A DNA stretch of 55,063 bases, taken from Bacillota bacterium (GTDB lineage Bacteria > Bacillota > Clostridia > Lachnospirales > Cellulosilyticaceae). Within the stretch, counting starts at the first letter, position 1. Each line of letters starts with the position of its first letter. Location of the stretch: assembly GCA_023436395.1 (NCBI GenBank), contig JAEZJJ010000008.1:1-55063 (forward strand). The letters run 5' to 3'. Below, in pieces: positions 52,565 to 55,063 of the stretch. Made by a program: the position numbers and the translations under genes. The notes beneath the pieces were generated by a model. It was not told the origin of the DNA. It made no database searches and saw only the letters and a program-made list of their open reading frames with translations.

Positions 52565-54070
52565 TTATTTTACATTAGTTCTCCATTCATCAAGCTGTCT
52601 CTGCATTTCTGCTATCACTTTATCTGCTCCTGCTGCTTTAAACGCTTTTTCCATCTTTGGAACATTTGTATCCGGGTCAATTAATCCTGTCGCTAGTTGT
52701 GGCACATAGTTATGATATACCACGCAACATGCTGCTACTTCCTTGGATACTCTAGATGTGTCAAAGTGAAATCCTAAAAGCTTAGATTTAAGGCTTTGCT
52801 TATTAAAGGCTTCTAGTTTGTTCCATATATCTGGGTCTTGATTTTCATATACATTATTTAAAAATTGATTACCTAAAGCCCAACCCAAATTTAGATTATA
52901 TCTATCATAATCCTTCTTTTCTCTCATGATATTTACATTTTCATTCTTTCCTACTATCTCATAATGAATCCCTTCGATTCCAAAATTAATAAGATTATTA
53001 AGCTCGGAATCCGTATTCACCTTTTCTAATAACATAAGTGTACGCTCAGGATATTTTGAAGTTTTTGAAATAGCAAGCATACTACCTACTGGTTTTTCCC
53101 TTTGCATATAAACTTCAGTAAGAGGTATCCCCATATATTTATAACCATATTGTTCTTCTAGATCTTGTAACCTTCCTGGATAAAGCATTTCTTCTATTGC
53201 AAAAGAGTTTCGATATTTATAAGCAGGTGTAGAATACCAGTCACCTGTTAGCATATCCTCATTTATAATCCCCTTTAAACAATATTCATGCATCTTATGA
53301 TAATAAGCTATAGCTTCCTCTGTTAAAAATGGATTGATAACTTTATAATCTAAAGTACTCCATTTTACTGCCCCAGACATGTCATAGTCCATTATATGTT
53401 CATAAGGTAACAACTCTATAGCGAATTCATTGCAAACAAGTACATTCATACGGGATTCTTTCTCCTTTATTATTTCAAAGAAAGGCTCCATGTCTTTAAA
53501 GGATTTAACCCCTGATAAATCCATATCATATTTCTTCACTAGATCTTCTCTAACAATTAAACCGAACTGCGCTCCATTTTGCTTATTACAAGGAATAGCA
53601 TAGAGTTTCCCATTTACCTCAGCTCCTTTTAAATATTCTTCCCCTAGCAAAGCCTGTGTCTTTGGTGCATAAAGAGGTAAAGCTTTATCTAGCTCCCAAA
53701 AAGCACCCTTCGTAGCCCATTTATAGTAATCATTAGTCCAATTGGAGGTAAAACAAATATCAAAATCCTCCTTCTGAGTTATCATCATTTCCATATGTTC
53801 ATTGTAAGTTCCCCAATTAAAACAGTTGAGCTTAAGCGTACAATTTAGATCTGTATGTTCAGCAATATACTTATTTATCTTATTTTCAACTAATTTTGTA
53901 TCCTTCTGTGGACCATTGCCCATAAAGTACCAGTTAATCTCTACTTTTTTACTTGTATCCACTGTCATCTCTTTCTGCTCTGCTGCAAAGATACTCCCCT
54001 CAAAACTTAAAAAACAACTTATTCCTAATGCAAATATACTCCATCTACGTCTGACATTTTTAATGTGCAT
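52565..54070 (-). CDS. extracellular solute-binding protein (ABC type)
   Basis: 501-residue exported binding protein. Signal peptide of about 30 residues (SIFALGISCFLSFEGSIFA), without an obvious lipobox. VEINWYFMGNGPQKDTKLVE and ICFTSNWTNDYYKWA are typical of the family 1 sugar and peptide-binding proteins of Clostridia (the LplA/DUF3502 kind). There are no permease genes next to it, so it may use another system or be an orphan. A decayed paralogue lies at 47843-47994. Confidence 0.85.
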   Translation of the reverse strand: MHIKNVRRRWSIFALGISCFLSFEGSIFAAEQKEMTVDTSKKVEINWYFMGNGPQKDTKLVENKINKYIAEHTDLNCTLKLNCFNWGTYNEHMEMMITQKEDFDICFTSNWTNDYYKWATKGAFWELDKALPLYAPKTQALLGEEYLKGAEVNGKLYAIPCNKQNGAQFGLIVREDLVKKYDMDLSGVKSFKDMEPFFEIIKEKESRMNVLVCNEFAIELLPYEHIMDYDMSGAVKWSTLDYKVINPFLTEEAIAYYHKMHEYCLKGIINEDMLTGDWYSTPAYKYRNSFAIEEMLYPGRLQDLEEQYGYKYMGIPLTEVYMQREKPVGSMLAISKTSKYPERTLMLLEKVNTDSELNNLINFGIEGIHYEIVGKNENVNIMREKKDYDRYNLNLGWALGNQFLNNVYENQDPDIWNKLEAFNKQSLKSKLLGFHFDTSRVSKEVAACCVVYHNYVPQLATGLIDPDTNVPKMEKAFKAAGADKVIAEMQRQLDEWRTNVK

Positions 54071-54158
54071 TTTATCCCCCTATTATAATTTTAATAAATC
54101 CTGTCTATCCGTAACGTTATAATCCAGTTCATCTATGCAATATACCAGTTTTTCTATT

Positions 54159-54875
54159 TCATACTTTATGCTTCTTTTTACCAAACGGACAAGCATAAGC
54201 ACACATACCACATACGACTAATTCTTTATTCTCACTCATTTGTTTAAAATATGCATCACATGCTCTTACATCAAGTCTTAATTCTCTTGGCTCATGATCC
54301 ACATAATTTCTTCCCAATATTGCATGAGTAGGACATACCTTTTCACATTCATGACAGTTCCCACATTGACTTTCCATGAGCTCTTTATTCTCTTCAAAGG
54401 GGGCATCTGTTAGCACGGAAGTCCACCTTACACGTGGACCACATTGAGGATTAATTAAAAGGCAGTTCTTTCCTATCCAGCCAAATCCCGCTAATCTAGC
54501 AGTCATTTTATGAGATATAGAAGCATAAATCCTATCGCTATCTATACGCTCTGCTGCTGGTAAAGGCATCACCCTATATCCTTCTCGCTGTATGACTGAA
54601 CTAATAATGGAAGCAAATTCATCTAATCGGCCAGTAATAATCTCATATGCGTGAGTGTAGAATAAAAGCCTATTTTCATATGACTCTCTATCCTCTAAAA
54701 GGTCTATAATACTATCTTGAAGTCTTATTCCAATAGATAATGCTCTTGGAAAATCTTCTATCACCCTACCACTTATATCTTTAATCTCATTTTTAACTTG
54801 ACTGATTCCTGCTACACCAATAAAATCAATGCCATAAAAATCTCCAAGTTCATTTATCTTTTTTAACAAATCCAT
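54159..54875 (-). CDS. QueG-like iron-sulfur protein (short form)
   Basis: 238-residue protein with two 4Fe-4S motifs: CGNCHECEKVCPTHAI (about 170-185) and CGMCAYACPFGKK near the C-terminus. The N-terminal part, with the conserved YASISHKMTARLAGFGWIGKN, corresponds to the cobalamin-binding region of epoxyqueuosine reductase QueG. QueG is usually over 300 residues with a C-terminal HEAT-like repeat, absent here, so this is a short homologue of uncertain substrate. AGGAGG precedes the ATG. Confidence 0.8.
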   Translation of the reverse strand: MDLLKKINELGDFYGIDFIGVAGISQVKNEIKDISGRVIEDFPRALSIGIRLQDSIIDLLEDRESYENRLLFYTHAYEIITGRLDEFASIISSVIQREGYRVMPLPAAERIDSDRIYASISHKMTARLAGFGWIGKNCLLINPQCGPRVRWTSVLTDAPFEENKELMESQCGNCHECEKVCPTHAILGRNYVDHEPRELRLDVRACDAYFKQMSENKELVVCGMCAYACPFGKKKHKV

Positions 54876-54989
54876 ATTTTCAGCCTCCTGTGCCTATCCT
54901 AACTCATTCTATATTTATTACTATTCCTGGATAAAAATGGTACTATGTCAAGAAAAAGCACAAATTAAAGTGAGAAATTTCCCTGTCAT

Positions 54990-55063
54990 TTAACTTACTT
55001 TAGTAGCATTTTCTCTTTGAATCTGCTTATATAATTTTTCAAACTGATCTGGTGAAATGTAAT
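54990..55063 (-). CDS. partial gene, C-terminus only
   Basis: The last 24 codons of a minus-strand gene continue to the window's end: YISPDQFEKLYKQIQRE, then NATKVS and a stop (54990-54992). The frame is open and charged/helical. I cannot name the family from this fragment. Confidence 0.45.
   Translation of the reverse strand, partial: YISPDQFEKLYKQIQRENATKVS

Overview
The window is AT-rich DNA from an anaerobic, endospore-forming member of the Clostridia (Firmicutes). Supporting features are strong AGGAGG ribosome binding sites, two T-box leaders, a sigH-type sporulation sigma factor in its usual neighbourhood (cysE-cysS-mrnC-rlmB-sigH), a SpoIID/LytB-domain protein, small cysteine-rich coat-like proteins, a V/A-type ATPase and a Re-citrate-synthase-like enzyme beside isocitrate dehydrogenase. 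A Lachnospiraceae/Cellulosilyticum-type host is my guess; the genus cannot be fixed from this sequence alone.

Layout. 0.3-7.6 kb: an AI-2E-family membrane protein, an M48 metalloprotease with a tiny partner gene, a very large SpoIID-domain protein, a heavy-metal-exporter-like permease and Fur-family regulator operon whose promoter carries two 7-1-7 palindromes, and an HD-domain protein. 7.6-7.9 kb: a free-standing structured RNA. 8.0-16.6 kb: a complete nine-gene V-type ATPase operon (order of transcription G/H, C, I, K, F, E, A, B, D). 17-22 kb: a membrane protein, a SEC-C protein, threonine synthase, two paralogous cysteine-rich small proteins and SigH. 21.6-25.6 kb: rlmB, mrnC, cysS and cysE behind a cysteine T-box. 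25.8-32.6 kb: recJ, glnS, a CapA-like protein and an MFS permease. 32.9-33.2 kb: tRNA-Lys, tRNA-Pro and tRNA-Glu. 33.3-36.1 kb: isocitrate dehydrogenase and Re-citrate synthase candidate. 36.4-38.8 kb: small sporulation-like and unknown genes. 38.8-42.5 kb: an AAC(3)-family acetyltransferase and leuS behind a leucine T-box. 42.6-44.2 kb: a DUF4349 lipoprotein and a second, larger structured RNA. 44.3-55 kb: accessory regulators and transport genes (TetR with a flavodoxin/ferredoxin protein, AraC with a secreted hydrolase, a two-component system with a secreted protein, an acyltransferase, a sugar-type solute-binding protein, a QueG-like protein), plus a decayed second solute-binding-protein gene.

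How the parts connect. Cysteine supply and cysteine tRNA charging share one tRNA-Cys-sensing leader. Re-citrate synthase plus isocitrate dehydrogenase would feed 2-oxoglutarate and glutamate synthesis in an organism with an incomplete citric acid cycle. The two sets of small Cys-rich genes are preceded by similar GTAAC...CATAC elements resembling late mother-cell (sigma-K) promoters, which suggests spore-surface roles. The most unusual item is the roughly 430-nt RNA at 43.7-44.2 kb: it can form a pseudoknot and two mutually exclusive long helices, ends in a strong terminator, and matches no RNA class that I recognise.
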